A DNA stretch of 64,000 nt from Chloroflexota bacterium (GCA_017993775.1 JAGOMA010000010.1:106408-170407), one strand, 5' to 3'; shown: positions 51,558-60,725, counted from the first letter of the stretch. Made by a program: numbers and translations. Notes: generated from the sequence alone by a model not told the origin.

Positions 51558-52712
51558 TTATTTGCGGAACAACTCGCGCACCACAATATTACGCTGAATC
51601 TGGCTGGTTCCTTCATAAATCTGGAAGATTTTGGCGTCGCGCATCAACTTTTCCACCGGATATTCCGACATGTAGCCATAACCGCCAAACACCTGCACCG
51701 CATCCGTGGCGATCTTCATGGCCGCGTCGGCGGCATACGCCTTGCCAAACGACGACACCATCGTATCCGGCTGGCCATTGTCCACTGCCCAGGCCGATTT
51801 CCAAACCAGCAGACGAGCCGCTTCCAATTCCATCGCCATGTCAGCGATTTTGTGCCCGATGGCCTGATACTGCCAGATCTCCTTGCCCATGGAGATGCGT
51901 TCCTTGGCATATTTAATCGATTCTTCCAACGCCCGGCGAGCCACGCCCAAAGCGCCGGCGGCCGTAGCCGGACGGCTGCGATCAAACACCTTCATGGCCG
52001 TGATAAAACCGGTCCCTTCCGCGCCCAGCCGGTAAGTTTCCGGCACACGCACGTTGTCGAAGATGACCTCGGCCGTATCAGAAGCGTGCTGCCCCAATTT
52101 GTCGAAGGGCTGCCCAACGCTGACACCTTCCCAATCCCGCTCCACCACAAAACAGCTCATGCCCTTGTAGCGGACGCCGGGGTCAGTGTAGGCAAACACG
52201 GTAAAAAAGTTAGCCACCGTCGCCCCAGTAATAAACGTTTTGCTGCCGTTCAGGATGTAGTGGTCGCCATCTTTGCGGGCCGTGGTTTTAATGCCGGCCA
52301 CATCCGACCCAGCTTCCGGCTCGGTCAGGCAGTAAGACGACATCTCGCCGCCGGCCAAACGGCCGCAATACCCTTGTTTTTGCTCTTCCGTACCGGCAAT
52401 CAGGATGGGTAAGATCGCCAGACCATTCACGCCCATAGCCGTACTCATGCCAGAGCAGCCCCAGGCCAATTCTTCTGTCACCACACATTCTTCCAACAGG
52501 CTCAGACCCAGGCCGCCATATTCTTCCGGGATGCTCATGGTAGTCAGACCCAATTCCTGCGCCTTCTTAATAACCGGCCAGGGATATTCGTGAGATTTGT
52601 CATAATGTTCCGCCTTGGGGGCAATTTCATTTTTGGCAAATTCACGGGCCAATAATTGGATCTCGCGCTGTTCCTCGGTTAAGCCAAAGCTAATACCATC
52701 ATTTAAACTCAT
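51558..52712 (-). CDS. Acyl-CoA dehydrogenase
   Basis: The start at 52710-52712 is chosen because the ATG three codons earlier is only two bases from AAGGAG. The 384-residue flavoprotein has the CLTEPEAGSD and GSKTFITG motifs of the family, RISMGKEIWQYQAIGHKIADMA in the C-terminal domain, and the catalytic Glu in QIYEGTSQIQRNIV. Length is normal. It dehydrogenates an acyl-CoA at the alpha-beta bond; the chain length or branch type is not certain. It is monocistronic, with no ETF or thiolase gene adjacent. Confidence 0.92.
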   Translation of the reverse strand: MSLNDGISFGLTEEQREIQLLAREFAKNEIAPKAEHYDKSHEYPWPVIKKAQELGLTTMSIPEEYGGLGLSLLEECVVTEELAWGCSGMSTAMGVNGLAILPILIAGTEEQKQGYCGRLAGGEMSSYCLTEPEAGSDVAGIKTTARKDGDHYILNGSKTFITGATVANFFTVFAYTDPGVRYKGMSCFVVERDWEGVSVGQPFDKLGQHASDTAEVIFDNVRVPETYRLGAEGTGFITAMKVFDRSRPATAAGALGVARRALEESIKYAKERISMGKEIWQYQAIGHKIADMAMELEAARLLVWKSAWAVDNGQPDTMVSSFGKAYAADAAMKIATDAVQVFGGYGYMSEYPVEKLMRDAKIFQIYEGTSQIQRNIVVRELFRK

Positions 52713-52832
52713 TGTGTACATTTCTCCTTAATTTGACTTTGCTGTCCGGGTTCAGGTTGCGTGGAAGCGGCTCCCTGCCTCCAGAATAATGAACGGAAGT
52801 AACCTCACAAACCCCAAGTAATCTCCCGCTTG

Positions 52833-52866
52833 TAGATTGGACCAAACTTGGAGATTGGTCCAATCC
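52833..52866. repeat. AGATTGGACCAA inverted repeat
   Basis: TAGATTGGACCAA and its partner GATTGGTCCAATC are separated by eight bases. The downstream TTTTTAGACGGTTACG resembles the flank of the copy at 60688, which has TTTTCAGCCGGTTACG. It lies upstream of the acyl-CoA dehydrogenase gene. Confidence 0.7.
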
Positions 52867-52910
52867 GCGTTACGCAATTTTTAGACGGTTACGAAGGGTT
52901 TCCAACGGAA

Positions 52911-53453
52911 TTATTTATTGTTTTCCTGACCAGATTCTTCAGCCGGCGGGTTGATGAGATACTGCTCCACTTTTTGCAGGTCGATGGTCATCAGGCCGTC
53001 TACCTGGCCGGTGTCGATGATGGTATTGCGCGGAACCATGCCCTTCTCAGCCACCGGGCCTTCGACAAAAACGCGGGACAGAGCAAACCCTGAAATTTCC
53101 CCTTCTTCGCCAATGATGATGTCGCCGATGGTGCCGACTTTGGTGCCGCCGGGTGTATCGACGCCGCGACCACGCAGTTTTTCCAGGCGCAGCCATTTGT
53201 CGGCCTCATCCAGTTCTTTATTATCGGTCTGGACGTCGGCGTTTTTCACCAGGATGGCGTCGATGCCAAAAACGACGACGCTGTCACGCTCGATAAGGCG
53301 AGATTTGCGGCTGATAAGCCCCTCGGAACCGGTAAAGATGCCGGTGATCCAGTAGAGGTCCTGGTTGATATAAACGTCTTTGGCATAGCCCACAAGACGG
53401 CCGTCCGTAATACTAATGATCGGTTTTCCAACTAAATCTTTTCCTAATCGCAT
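52911..53453 (-). CDS. PRC-barrel domain protein
   Basis: This 180-residue protein has two PRC-barrel domains. The first begins MRLGKDLVGKPIISITDGRLVGYAKDVYI, and the second lies near 95-170 (GTKVGTIGDIIIGEEGEISGFALS). The C-terminus is charged (ESGQENNK). PRC-barrels occur in RimM, photosynthetic reaction centres and many small proteins. GGGAG precedes the ATG. No partner is evident. The 290 bases upstream (53454-53746) show no gene or repeat. Confidence 0.8.
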   Translation of the reverse strand: MRLGKDLVGKPIISITDGRLVGYAKDVYINQDLYWITGIFTGSEGLISRKSRLIERDSVVVFGIDAILVKNADVQTDNKELDEADKWLRLEKLRGRGVDTPGGTKVGTIGDIIIGEEGEISGFALSRVFVEGPVAEKGMVPRNTIIDTGQVDGLMTIDLQKVEQYLINPPAEESGQENNK

Positions 53454-53746
53454 GGCGTGTCTCCCTCAAGGTGTGGGCCGGTATTTCAGGTTTTCCGGCA
53501 ATGAGTCGCCATCTGTCCGTCTGTTTTGCCGGGGTAGATGGTCAACTTATCCTGTTGATTATAATGCGAGATTGGCGCAAGGCAACAGATTTTCAAACGA
53601 CGGTTAGAAAATTGACGCGCCCAAACCTGACCCCGATAACCCGAAAACCACCCATAGATTTCGCAGATAACGCCGATTTTTCTGAAATTTATGGAATCGG
53701 CTGGTTTTCTTTTTCTATGTGTGTGCGCATGTTTGTGGATGGGATG

Positions 53747-56026
53747 CTAAAGCGCATCGGTGGATTTAAGCGTATCCGGGAACGGCAAATTGGTGAGGAT
53801 GGTCAGCGCCAGCAAAGCATATTCAGGCCGCTGGCCCCCAAACTCGGCCAGTCGCAGGGCGCAATCGCGCAAAATGGCGGCCTGCGGCTCGTCAAACGCT
53901 TCGGGCGGCAGGTTGGCCAGAAAACGGGCGAACAGATCAAAACCGGCATCCAGGTCGTCGCGGCTCAGAGCGGCGGCGCAGTCGGCTAAAAGTGAATCAG
54001 GTGGGGAAACGGCCGTGTTCCCCACCCCATTCCACCGCTTGTCCAACGCCGTCACCGTTTGCGCCAGCACCGTGCCCGGCTCCACCTTCATCTGCCGCGA
54101 CAATTGGATAAACGCGTGTTCTTCGCCCACCAGCCTGGCCATCGCCAGCGCCAGTTCGCGGCGCAGCATCACATCCATTTCCACATAAAGCATCTGCGCC
54201 AATGTGGGAGCCACCTCAGCTACCTGCAATTGACCCAACGTCGACGCATACGCCACGCGCAGCCCATGATCCCGCTCCACAGCCAGCCGCGCCAACAAAA
54301 TAGGAACCACCGATTCGTCCCCCAGCGCGCCCAACGAGCGGGCGCTGTGGGCGCGAATGGAACGATAATCAGAATCCAGCGCCGCCAACAGCGGTTGGCG
54401 GGCGCGTTCATCGTGCATACGCCCCAAAGCCCAGGCGGCCATCACGCTTAAGGCCGGGTCGGTACTGTGCAGCACTTCCGTCAGCGCGGCGATCAACTGC
54501 TCGTCCGGGCGCGTGCGGCCGATGGCCACAATGGCCTCAAAACGCACGTTGAACCGGGGATCGGCCAGCGATTCCAGCAGTTCCTCACTGGTCAGCAAAC
54601 TTTTCGCCTGCCCCAACCGCTCCGTCATGCGGATGGTGGCCTCCTCGTCTTTGGCCAGGTGGTAGCGGATCATCGACTCGACGGCCATGAACGGATTGCC
54701 GCGCAGCATAAAACCGGCAAAAGTGCCCATGCTGACCGTGCTGTCGGTTTGTACGCCGCGAAAAAAGATCAGGCTCACCAGGGGCAGCGTCATGCCTAAC
54801 AAAAACAGCGGCGTGTAGGGATTGAGATTTACAAGCAAAATGGTGCCGGATAGATTTTGGGCCAGGTCTAAAACCCAGCCGCCCACCAGTTGGCTCAAGC
54901 CGCCAACCACGCCAATCCAGGCATAATAAAGCGCCATGTAATCGCTCTTTTTCGCCGGGGGCACAATGCGCACAAACAACAGCCGGGCCGAACCAATGGC
55001 CCACCCCATGTTGGCCACGCCCTGGAAAAAAGCAATGCCCAACGCAATTTGCAGGCTGATGGGGCTGTGATGGGGCATCAGCAGCCAAAAAATCGGCAAA
55101 ACCACCCGCATCAACACGCCAGATAACATCACCGGCGTGCTGCCATACCGGTCGGCGGCCCATCCCCAGGCGTACACCGAGACGAGGCTGCCGAGCAGGG
55201 TGCCATTTTGCAGCAAAATGACCTGGCCATCGCCCAGGCCCACCTGTTCGCGCATGAACAGCGGCAAAAAAGAAGTCATAGGCGTGGTCGCCAGGGTCAT
55301 CAGGGCAATGGCTGTCAGGTAGTTGCGAAAGCTGGTATCGCCGATGGCGTCTCGTAATTCGCGGCGAGTTTGCCGTTCGTTTTCGGTGATGGGCAGGCCG
55401 CCGGGGATAAAGGAATAGGCCCAAACGGACAAAAAGCCGGCCAGCACGCCGGCGCCCATTAGCAGCATAAAGCCGCGCAGGTCTGTGGTGCGGTCGATAA
55501 CAAATCCGGCCGTGGCGACGGCCAGGATGCCCACCGTGGTGGTGAAAAAATTGTCCAGGGCAGAGAATTTGCCGCGCACATGGTTGGGCACGTATTCCTG
55601 CGTCCAGGGATATTTGCCGGTCTCGCCGGTGGCGCGGCAGAGGGCGAATCCGGCAACGATTAAGCCGACGTAGAGGATGGTGGGCGCTTCGCCAAAAGCG
55701 GCCAGGACGCGGGGCGTGAACAGCAGGAGCGCGGTGATGACGGTGCGCAGCGCCCAGAAGGTGAGGAAGGTGCGTTTATACCCAAAGCGGGCGACGGCCG
55801 GGGCAATGACCAGGGCGATGAGGCCGGCGAACGGAAAGAAGGAAAGCAGCAGGCCAATTTCTCCTTTGCCCAGACCCAACGCATCCAAAAAGAGAATAAA
55901 GACGGAGCCGAAGAAGGTGAACTGGACAAAAATGGAATTGACGGCGTCACCGGCGATGCTCCAACGTAGGCCGCGCATTTTTTCTACGATGGTTGGCTCG
56001 CTGGAAGGGATGGTAGGGGTGGTCAT
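53747..56026 (-). CDS. MFS transporter fused to HEAT repeats
   Basis: This 759-residue protein begins with an MFS-type domain of about 12 helices (residues about 20-430). It then has a cytoplasmic region of about 330 residues with HEAT-like helical repeats: LADPRFNVRFEAIVAIGRT, STDPALSVMAAWALGRMHDERARQPLLAAL, SDYRSIRAHSARSLGALGDESVVPIL. A C-terminal helical part ends at ALTILTNLPFPDTLKS. A transporter with a scaffold of this type is unusual. AGGAG lies 12 bases before the ATG. The transported compound is unknown; the YPWTQEYVPNHVRGKFSA loop is a typical MFS loop. Confidence 0.8.
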   Translation of the reverse strand: MTTPTIPSSEPTIVEKMRGLRWSIAGDAVNSIFVQFTFFGSVFILFLDALGLGKGEIGLLLSFFPFAGLIALVIAPAVARFGYKRTFLTFWALRTVITALLLFTPRVLAAFGEAPTILYVGLIVAGFALCRATGETGKYPWTQEYVPNHVRGKFSALDNFFTTTVGILAVATAGFVIDRTTDLRGFMLLMGAGVLAGFLSVWAYSFIPGGLPITENERQTRRELRDAIGDTSFRNYLTAIALMTLATTPMTSFLPLFMREQVGLGDGQVILLQNGTLLGSLVSVYAWGWAADRYGSTPVMLSGVLMRVVLPIFWLLMPHHSPISLQIALGIAFFQGVANMGWAIGSARLLFVRIVPPAKKSDYMALYYAWIGVVGGLSQLVGGWVLDLAQNLSGTILLVNLNPYTPLFLLGMTLPLVSLIFFRGVQTDSTVSMGTFAGFMLRGNPFMAVESMIRYHLAKDEEATIRMTERLGQAKSLLTSEELLESLADPRFNVRFEAIVAIGRTRPDEQLIAALTEVLHSTDPALSVMAAWALGRMHDERARQPLLAALDSDYRSIRAHSARSLGALGDESVVPILLARLAVERDHGLRVAYASTLGQLQVAEVAPTLAQMLYVEMDVMLRRELALAMARLVGEEHAFIQLSRQMKVEPGTVLAQTVTALDKRWNGVGNTAVSPPDSLLADCAAALSRDDLDAGFDLFARFLANLPPEAFDEPQAAILRDCALRLAEFGGQRPEYALLALTILTNLPFPDTLKSTDAL

Positions 56027-56124
56027 TTTGGTTTTGGTCTCCTGTCGTTTGCCACGCTTAGACTATAACACAGGTTGGGGTGATAAAAACGAGAAACGGC
56101 GCGGCCGGGCAACGGCCGTGCGCG

Positions 56125-56153
56125 TTGGCTGCTCTGGGTAGACCTGTTACAAT
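56125..56153 (+). promoter_or_regulatory. Promoter of the methyltransferase-like gene (probably leaderless)
   Basis: TTGGCT (56125-56130) and TACAAT (56148-56153) are 17 bases apart. The ATG at 56163 is only nine bases downstream, and no ribosome site lies between, so the message would start at or next to the ATG. Confidence 0.5.
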
Positions 56154-56162
56154 CCGCTCCCT

Positions 56163-56840
56163 ATGACCAAACACAAGGATCGGGAATTTGGCCAGAATTT
56201 GTACGAACGGTTGGAGGAGATAACGGCCGTTACCGCCCTCCATCGCCCCGATTTCACCTACCAGCAGCAAGTAGAAGCCGGGCGCGCCCGGGAACTACGC
56301 AAAATGAAAAAGTTTCGCTTCCAACTGCTGCACCGCTGGCTGACCGAACATTTTGCCCCCTGCCGCGTCGCCGACATCGCCGGCGGCAAAGGTCTGCTGG
56401 CCCACCTGCTGCAACAAAGCGGCTGGCAGGCCACCGTCATCGACCCTTCATACCAACCGCTGCCCGACAAATACAAAGACATCGTCACCGGCCAGCGCGT
56501 ACGCCTGGACGCCGCCGAAGAGGTCCATTACCTCGACAAACCATTCACCCGCGAGATGGGCCAGCAGTTTGATCTGCTCGTTGGGATGCATGCGCATGGC
56601 TGCAACATCGCCATTATCGACGCGGCGGCGGCTTATGGCTGCGGGTTCGTCCTCTTCCCCTGCTGCGTCATCGACGAACCACTCATCCCACCCATCGGCG
56701 TGCATTGGCTGGAGAGCCTGGCCGAATATGCGGTGCAACAAGGGCGGGCGGTTGCCCCCTTTCGACTCAACTTCAAGGGGCAAAATATCGGCCTGTATGA
56801 TGCCGGTCGCTGTCCGGTGAAAGACGTAATCAATCCCTAG
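56163..56840 (+). CDS. SAM-dependent methyltransferase-like protein
   Basis: This 225-residue protein has a class I motif, RVADIAGGKGLLAHLLQQSGWQATVIDP, near residues 68-95. The later part (LLVGMHAHGCNIAIIDAAAAYGCGFVLFPCCVID) resembles methyltransferase_32/TRM13-like or DUF-type enzymes with a Cys pair. The N-terminal helix region KKFRFQLLHRWLTEHF is typical. The substrate is unknown. It follows a leaderless promoter and is divergent from the MFS-HEAT gene. Confidence 0.7.
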   Translation: MTKHKDREFGQNLYERLEEITAVTALHRPDFTYQQQVEAGRARELRKMKKFRFQLLHRWLTEHFAPCRVADIAGGKGLLAHLLQQSGWQATVIDPSYQPLPDKYKDIVTGQRVRLDAAEEVHYLDKPFTREMGQQFDLLVGMHAHGCNIAIIDAAAAYGCGFVLFPCCVIDEPLIPPIGVHWLESLAEYAVQQGRAVAPFRLNFKGQNIGLYDAGRCPVKDVINP

Positions 56841-56846
56841 ACCCGC

Positions 56847-56980
56847 AGACCCTAAGGGTTTGGACGAACGCATGTTTATTTACGTGATACCAAACCCTTA
56901 GGGTCTCTGTATCACGCCGCAGACCCCAAGGGTTTGTTCCTGAGATTTTGGACGTTTGGGGCATCAAACCCTTGGGGTCT
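56847..56980. repeat. Two CCC(T/C)AAGGG palindromic repeat units
   Basis: Units at 56847-56906 and 56920-56980 each begin AGACCC(T/C)AAGGGTTTG and end CAAACCCTT(A/G)GGGTCT. The centres differ. They lie between the methyltransferase-like and CorC-like genes, both on the plus strand. Confidence 0.8.
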
Positions 56981-57102
56981 TGCCGGATCGCCGAGTTAAA
57001 GATCAACGATTACTTAACTGTTTTCCGCCCTGCCAAAAATTGCGCTAGACTAGACTCAATCGATTCATGTAACAAACCCGTGACCCATTGGGAGATAGGT
57101 TC

Positions 57103-58383
57103 ATGTTTATTTTGTTGGTACTGATTTTAATTAATGGCATCTTTGCCATGTCTGAAATTGCCGTCGTGTCGGCGCGTAAGGCGCGTTTACAGCAGCGCGC
57201 CAACAGCGGCAGCAAACGAGCCGAGGCCGCCCTGGCCCTGGCCAATCATCCAGATGATTTCCTCTCCACCGTGCAAATTGGCATTACCCTGATTGGTATC
57301 TTGATTGGCGCATTTGGCAGCACCAATATCGCCGTTTCGCTGGACCCGTATCTGCAAAATTTGCCACTGCTGGGTCAATTCCACCAACAGGTAGGCAATT
57401 TCCTGGCGATTGGGCTGGTGACGTTTCTTTCGCTGGTCCTGGGCGAACTGGTTCCGAAGCAGATTGGGCTGGGGAATGCGGAAAAGGTGGCCGGGCTGAC
57501 GGCCGCGCCGATGCTGCTGCTGGCGGCGGTGACACGGCCGTTTGTCTGGACTCTCAGCATTTCCACCCGCGCCATCATGCGCCTGCTGCCCATCAACCCC
57601 TCCAATGAACCGGCCGTCACCGAAGCCGAAATCCAGATGATGCTGGAGCAAGGGACCGAAAGCGGCGTCGTGGATCCTATTGAGGAAGAAATTGTTGAGA
57701 AGCTGTTCCGTGTGGGCGATTTGCGCGTCAACGATCTAATGATCGACCGCACCGACATCATCTGGTTGGACCTGGAAGACTCAACCGACGCCCTGCGCGA
57801 GAAAATTGCCGATGGCGTGCATTCTCGCTACCCGGTGGCCAATGGGGACCTGGACAATATCGTCGGCCTGGTGTTTGTGAAGGATTTGTTGGTGCAAGCC
57901 TTGAGCAGCGAAACGCCAGAGCTAAAGATCGCTCTGAAACCGGCGCTTTTTGTGCCTTCCGGCCTGCCGGTTTACAACGTTCTGGAACGTTTTAAGGAGG
58001 CCAGGGCGCAAATCGCCTTTGTCACCGACGAGCACGGCGGCATTGAAGGGTTGGTGACGTTTAACGATTTGCTGGAGGCGATCGTCGGCGACGTACCGGA
58101 GCATGGCGACCCGGCGGATCCCATCGCCGTCCGTCGCGCCGATGGCTCCTGGCTGATTGACGGTAAGCTGTCGATTGAAGAGTTTAAGCAGTTATTCGAG
58201 GTGACCGAGCTGCCGGAAGAGTCGGAAAACTACTTCCAAACGGTAGGCGGGTTTGTGATGAGCTTTTTGGGCCGCATTCCTCAATCCGGCGATCACTTTA
58301 CCTGGGGCGGTTTGACCATTGAGGTGATGGATATGGATTGGCGGCGGGTGGACAAGGTGTTGGTGAAGAAAGAAGAAGAGTAA
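57103..58383 (+). CDS. CNNM/CorC-type membrane protein (DUF21-CBS-CorC_HlyC)
   Basis: The ATG at 57103 has GGGAGATAGG upstream; an in-frame TTG at 57088 overlaps that site. The 426-residue protein has an N-terminal DUF21 domain with three to four helices and the LGELVPKQIGL motif. A CBS pair (about 205-325, VNDLMIDRTDIIWLD and AFVTDEHGGIEGLVTFNDLLEAIVGD) and a C-terminal CorC_HlyC domain (GSWLIDGKLSIEEFKQLF) follow. The family is linked to magnesium export; the old name hemolysin is misleading. A palindromic terminator follows. Confidence 0.92.
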   Translation: MFILLVLILINGIFAMSEIAVVSARKARLQQRANSGSKRAEAALALANHPDDFLSTVQIGITLIGILIGAFGSTNIAVSLDPYLQNLPLLGQFHQQVGNFLAIGLVTFLSLVLGELVPKQIGLGNAEKVAGLTAAPMLLLAAVTRPFVWTLSISTRAIMRLLPINPSNEPAVTEAEIQMMLEQGTESGVVDPIEEEIVEKLFRVGDLRVNDLMIDRTDIIWLDLEDSTDALREKIADGVHSRYPVANGDLDNIVGLVFVKDLLVQALSSETPELKIALKPALFVPSGLPVYNVLERFKEARAQIAFVTDEHGGIEGLVTFNDLLEAIVGDVPEHGDPADPIAVRRADGSWLIDGKLSIEEFKQLFEVTELPEESENYFQTVGGFVMSFLGRIPQSGDHFTWGGLTIEVMDMDWRRVDKVLVKKEEE

Positions 58384-58386
58384 TGG

Positions 58387-58412
58387 GGGTGGGAAACGGC
58401 CGTTTCCCACCC
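58387..58412. terminator. 26-bp perfect palindrome centred on ACGGCCGT
   Basis: GGGTGGGAAACGG and its complement meet without a loop at the octamer centre, just after the CorC-like stop codon. It separates this gene from the convergent DUF3592 gene. There is no T-tract on either side, so it could be a bidirectional 3' structure rather than a classic terminator. Confidence 0.6.
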
Positions 58413-58431
58413 TCCTCGTCATCCCCTTATC

Positions 58432-58947
58432 TCATGTCCTGGAGGGTATAACTGCGCGCACGGCCGCGAACACCACGACTAGCAGCGATATAAACACAAA
58501 CAGTAAGCCAATCCCCAAGACAATATAACTTCCCCCGCTGACGCCTGGCTCCAACACCGCGTTGTCTGGCTGCGTGGGGTCATAAAAAACAGCAATCCGC
58601 TGCCCATTCGGGTAACGATCAAGGATTGCCTGAGCTTTCCTTTCGCTGCTGTAGCTGTTCTCCCCAAATTTAATGGTCTGGCCTTCGTAGGAACGGCCGT
58701 TTACCGTATACGCATATGCAACCTGGGGCGAGTACGAATCACCACCCTCGGCATCCGTGGAATAGTCCACCAGTGAGCTGGTGATCTGCCCCTGGACGCT
58801 GGGCCAACTGGCGCTGCTGCGGGCATTTTGCAAAATGGTCCACCCCCACCAGGAAAGCCCGGCGCCAACCAGAATGAAGATCAACGAGAAGAGCGCGGTT
58901 TGCAGGCAGCCGCCAATCTGTCCGAAAAGATTGTTTTGTTTTTGCAA
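58432..58947 (-). CDS. DUF3592 membrane protein
   Basis: A TTG start at 58945-58947 is preferred since GGAGG lies five bases upstream; the ATG four codons earlier contains that site and has none of its own. The 171-residue protein has two membrane helices (ALFSLIFILVGAGLSWWGW and YIVLGIGLLFVFISLLVVVFAAVRAV). Between them lies an extracellular beta domain with the DUF3592 pattern ASWPSVQGQI...YAYTVNGRSYEGQ...YPNGQRIAVFYDPTQPDNAVLEPG. Function is unknown. Confidence 0.85.
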   Translation of the reverse strand: MQKQNNLFGQIGGCLQTALFSLIFILVGAGLSWWGWTILQNARSSASWPSVQGQITSSLVDYSTDAEGGDSYSPQVAYAYTVNGRSYEGQTIKFGENSYSSERKAQAILDRYPNGQRIAVFYDPTQPDNAVLEPGVSGGSYIVLGIGLLFVFISLLVVVFAAVRAVIPSRT

Positions 58948-59094
58948 GGGAACCTCCATGTTCAGGCCTGTCGCTTCTAACGGATGGGCGATATTTTAGC
59001 TTTGGCTGGCTTTTATTTCGCCTTACGGCCGTTTCCCCCTGCATCCCTCCCACGGTTTCCAGACACCTGTCATGCCGTTCAAAGCGGCGGCTTC

Positions 59095-59322
59095 TTAAGG
59101 TAGCGGCTGATTGATTTCAATCAGATTCCCGTCCGGATCACGAAAATGAGCCGTGCGAATGCCCCAATCAGGATGATCGGTTAACTCAGCTGCTAACTGC
59201 ACCCCCGCCGCTTTTAACTTGGCGCACATCGCCTCCACATTCTCGACGGCAAACACCAGGCAAACCTTGTCTTGCGCGTTGACCTGAGCCGGCAAATGAG
59301 TTGTCCCCAACACATCGCTCAT
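59095..59322 (-). pseudogene. Truncated VOC/glyoxalase-family gene (C-terminal half only)
   Basis: The 75-residue frame matches the second half of a VOC domain (KVCLVFAVENVEAMCAKLKAAGV, then HPDWGIRTAHFRDPDGNLIEINQP). The matching first half, with the FYxxxLG helix, is missing. Homology appears to continue a few residues upstream of the ATG (TAFDKQE) before an in-frame stop 45 bases upstream. The gene looks 5'-truncated. It might still be translated from the ATG behind AGCAGGAA, as a half-domain. Confidence 0.55.
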
Positions 59323-59455
59323 TTCCTGCTTGTCGAACGCCGTTGCCCTATCTTGTTGTCTTTTTTAGGAACGGCCGTTGGTACAGAGGTTGGCATTTGC
59401 GTAGGCATCAATGGCGTTGCCCATAGCCCTCATTCGCCAACTTTTCGCCCACAAT

Positions 59456-59983
59456 CTACGGCCGTTTCTCCAACACCTTCTTCATCTGAACCGCTTCAAA
59501 CGTCTGTCCAGCCACTTCGCCCATCACGCGATTGAAGATGGTAAACCCTACCCGTTGATACACCTTGATCGCCCGCGTATTGCTGGCCGGCACGCCCAAC
59601 CGCACCGCTTCTCCCGCATAACAATGCGTACGCACCGCAAAATCTATGCACGCAGCCACAAACGCCGCGCCCAAACCACGCCCCGTCAAGGCCGGTTTCA
59701 GCCCGAATCCCAGCCACATTTCCGCCGCATTGAGCGTCTGCGGGTTAAAATCGTCATACGCCACACACACATCATCGGCGTCGAAGAATTCCGTCGTCAG
59801 CTCCCCCACCAAATCACCATCATCATTCAAAACAGCAAACAACCCCTTGCCCCAGCTTGTCCCATCCTGCATATGATCCGCTTCATGAGCATAATCATGG
59901 ATGGCATACTCCCCACCATACACCCAATGGATCACAATTTCCTGCGCGTACGCTTCATTCATCGGCACAAAATAATAGTTCAT
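59456..59983 (-). CDS. GNAT-family N-acetyltransferase
   Basis: The ATG at 59981-59983 is chosen because upstream codons lie in heptamer repeats. The 175-residue protein has the GNAT acetyl-CoA loop in GFGLKPALTGRGLGAAFVAACIDFA, and the later strand and helix VRLGVPASNTRAIKVYQRVGF. The order fits RimJ/RimL or AAC(6')-like enzymes. CGGGGCGCG is only a weak ribosome site. The acceptor is unknown. Confidence 0.85.
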   Translation of the reverse strand: MNYYFVPMNEAYAQEIVIHWVYGGEYAIHDYAHEADHMQDGTSWGKGLFAVLNDDGDLVGELTTEFFDADDVCVAYDDFNPQTLNAAEMWLGFGLKPALTGRGLGAAFVAACIDFAVRTHCYAGEAVRLGVPASNTRAIKVYQRVGFTIFNRVMGEVAGQTFEAVQMKKVLEKRP

Positions 59984-59990
59984 CGCGCCC

Positions 59991-60053
59991 CGCACTGCCC
60001 ACTGCCCACTGCCCACTCCCCACTCCCCACTCCCCACTCCGCACTCCGCACTC
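59991..60053. repeat. Heptamer tandem repeat upstream of the GNAT gene
   Basis: The plus strand shows runs of CACTGCC, then CACTCCC, then CACTCCG, about nine heptamers in all. On the coding (minus) strand this gives blocks of GGGG separated by AGT, which could form a G-quadruplex. It lies within 70 bases of the start codon, between the GNAT and DinB genes. Confidence 0.8.
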
Positions 60054-60576
60054 AAACGGCCGTTTTCCCGGCATTCGTAATCCACCCAGGAGACCAGCCA
60101 ATCTTCTGCCCAAGAATCATATTCAATTGGGCCACATGCTCCTGAACATGGCGCATCGTATCCAGCAGGAGCGCGGCAAACGTGAGTTCTCCCCACGGAA
60201 AAGCACAAAGCTGCTGCGCCTTCTCATCGGTCAGGACGCTGAGTGTCGACCGGCATTTTTCGCGGCCATGCGCCAGATAGGTTTGCAGTTCGTCCCTGCT
60301 AAAAGCTCTCACCGGAATAATGCCTGCCGGATCCAATTCATCCAGCGTAAATGGAGCCGGAGGCATAAACCCTTCAACCGAACCGGATAAATACAGGTCG
60401 AGCCAGAAGAGGGTGTGATAAACAACGTACCAAAACTCGGCGGACCGGGGCAGTTGCGGATCGTTCCAAAGGCAAACCCGCCACAGCTCATCAGGACAGG
60501 CAACGAGTACCTTCTCCAGCATATCGATAGCCGCCCCAAATTGTTGGGCCACGGCCGTTTGCCAATTATTATCCAA
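60052..60576 (-). CDS. DinB-like putative metalloprotein
   Basis: A TTG start at 60574-60576 follows AGGAGG by six bases and is preferred to upstream GTG codons. The 174-residue helical protein has the DinB/YfiT His triad: HTLFWLDLYL in the middle helix and the C-terminal MRHVQEHVAQLNMIL with two His. These proteins are thiol transferase-like or damage-induced with uncertain function. It overlaps the heptamer repeat at its end and is probably cotranscribed with the GNAT gene. Confidence 0.8.
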   Translation of the reverse strand: MDNNWQTAVAQQFGAAIDMLEKVLVACPDELWRVCLWNDPQLPRSAEFWYVVYHTLFWLDLYLSGSVEGFMPPAPFTLDELDPAGIIPVRAFSRDELQTYLAHGREKCRSTLSVLTDEKAQQLCAFPWGELTFAALLLDTMRHVQEHVAQLNMILGQKIGWSPGWITNAGKTAV

Positions 60577-60687
60577 GTCATACCTCCTATCGCTGAGATA
60601 AGCCGCGCAACCGTTCACCTGCCGGACCGGATGCGTGGCCAGACCTCAGCCTCATGAAGTAATCGTCTAAGAATAACCTACCGTTTT

Positions 60688-60703
60688 TAGATTGGACCAA
60701 TTT
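60688..60703. repeat. Single AGATTGGACCAA repeat arm
   Basis: TAGATTGGACCAATTT is a half-site of the family, followed by GTAGTTTTCAGCCGGTTACG, which resembles the flank of the copy at 52833. It lies between the DinB-like gene and the membrane-protein gene. Confidence 0.6.
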
Positions 60704-60725
60704 GCGCCGCGTAGTTTTCAGCCGG

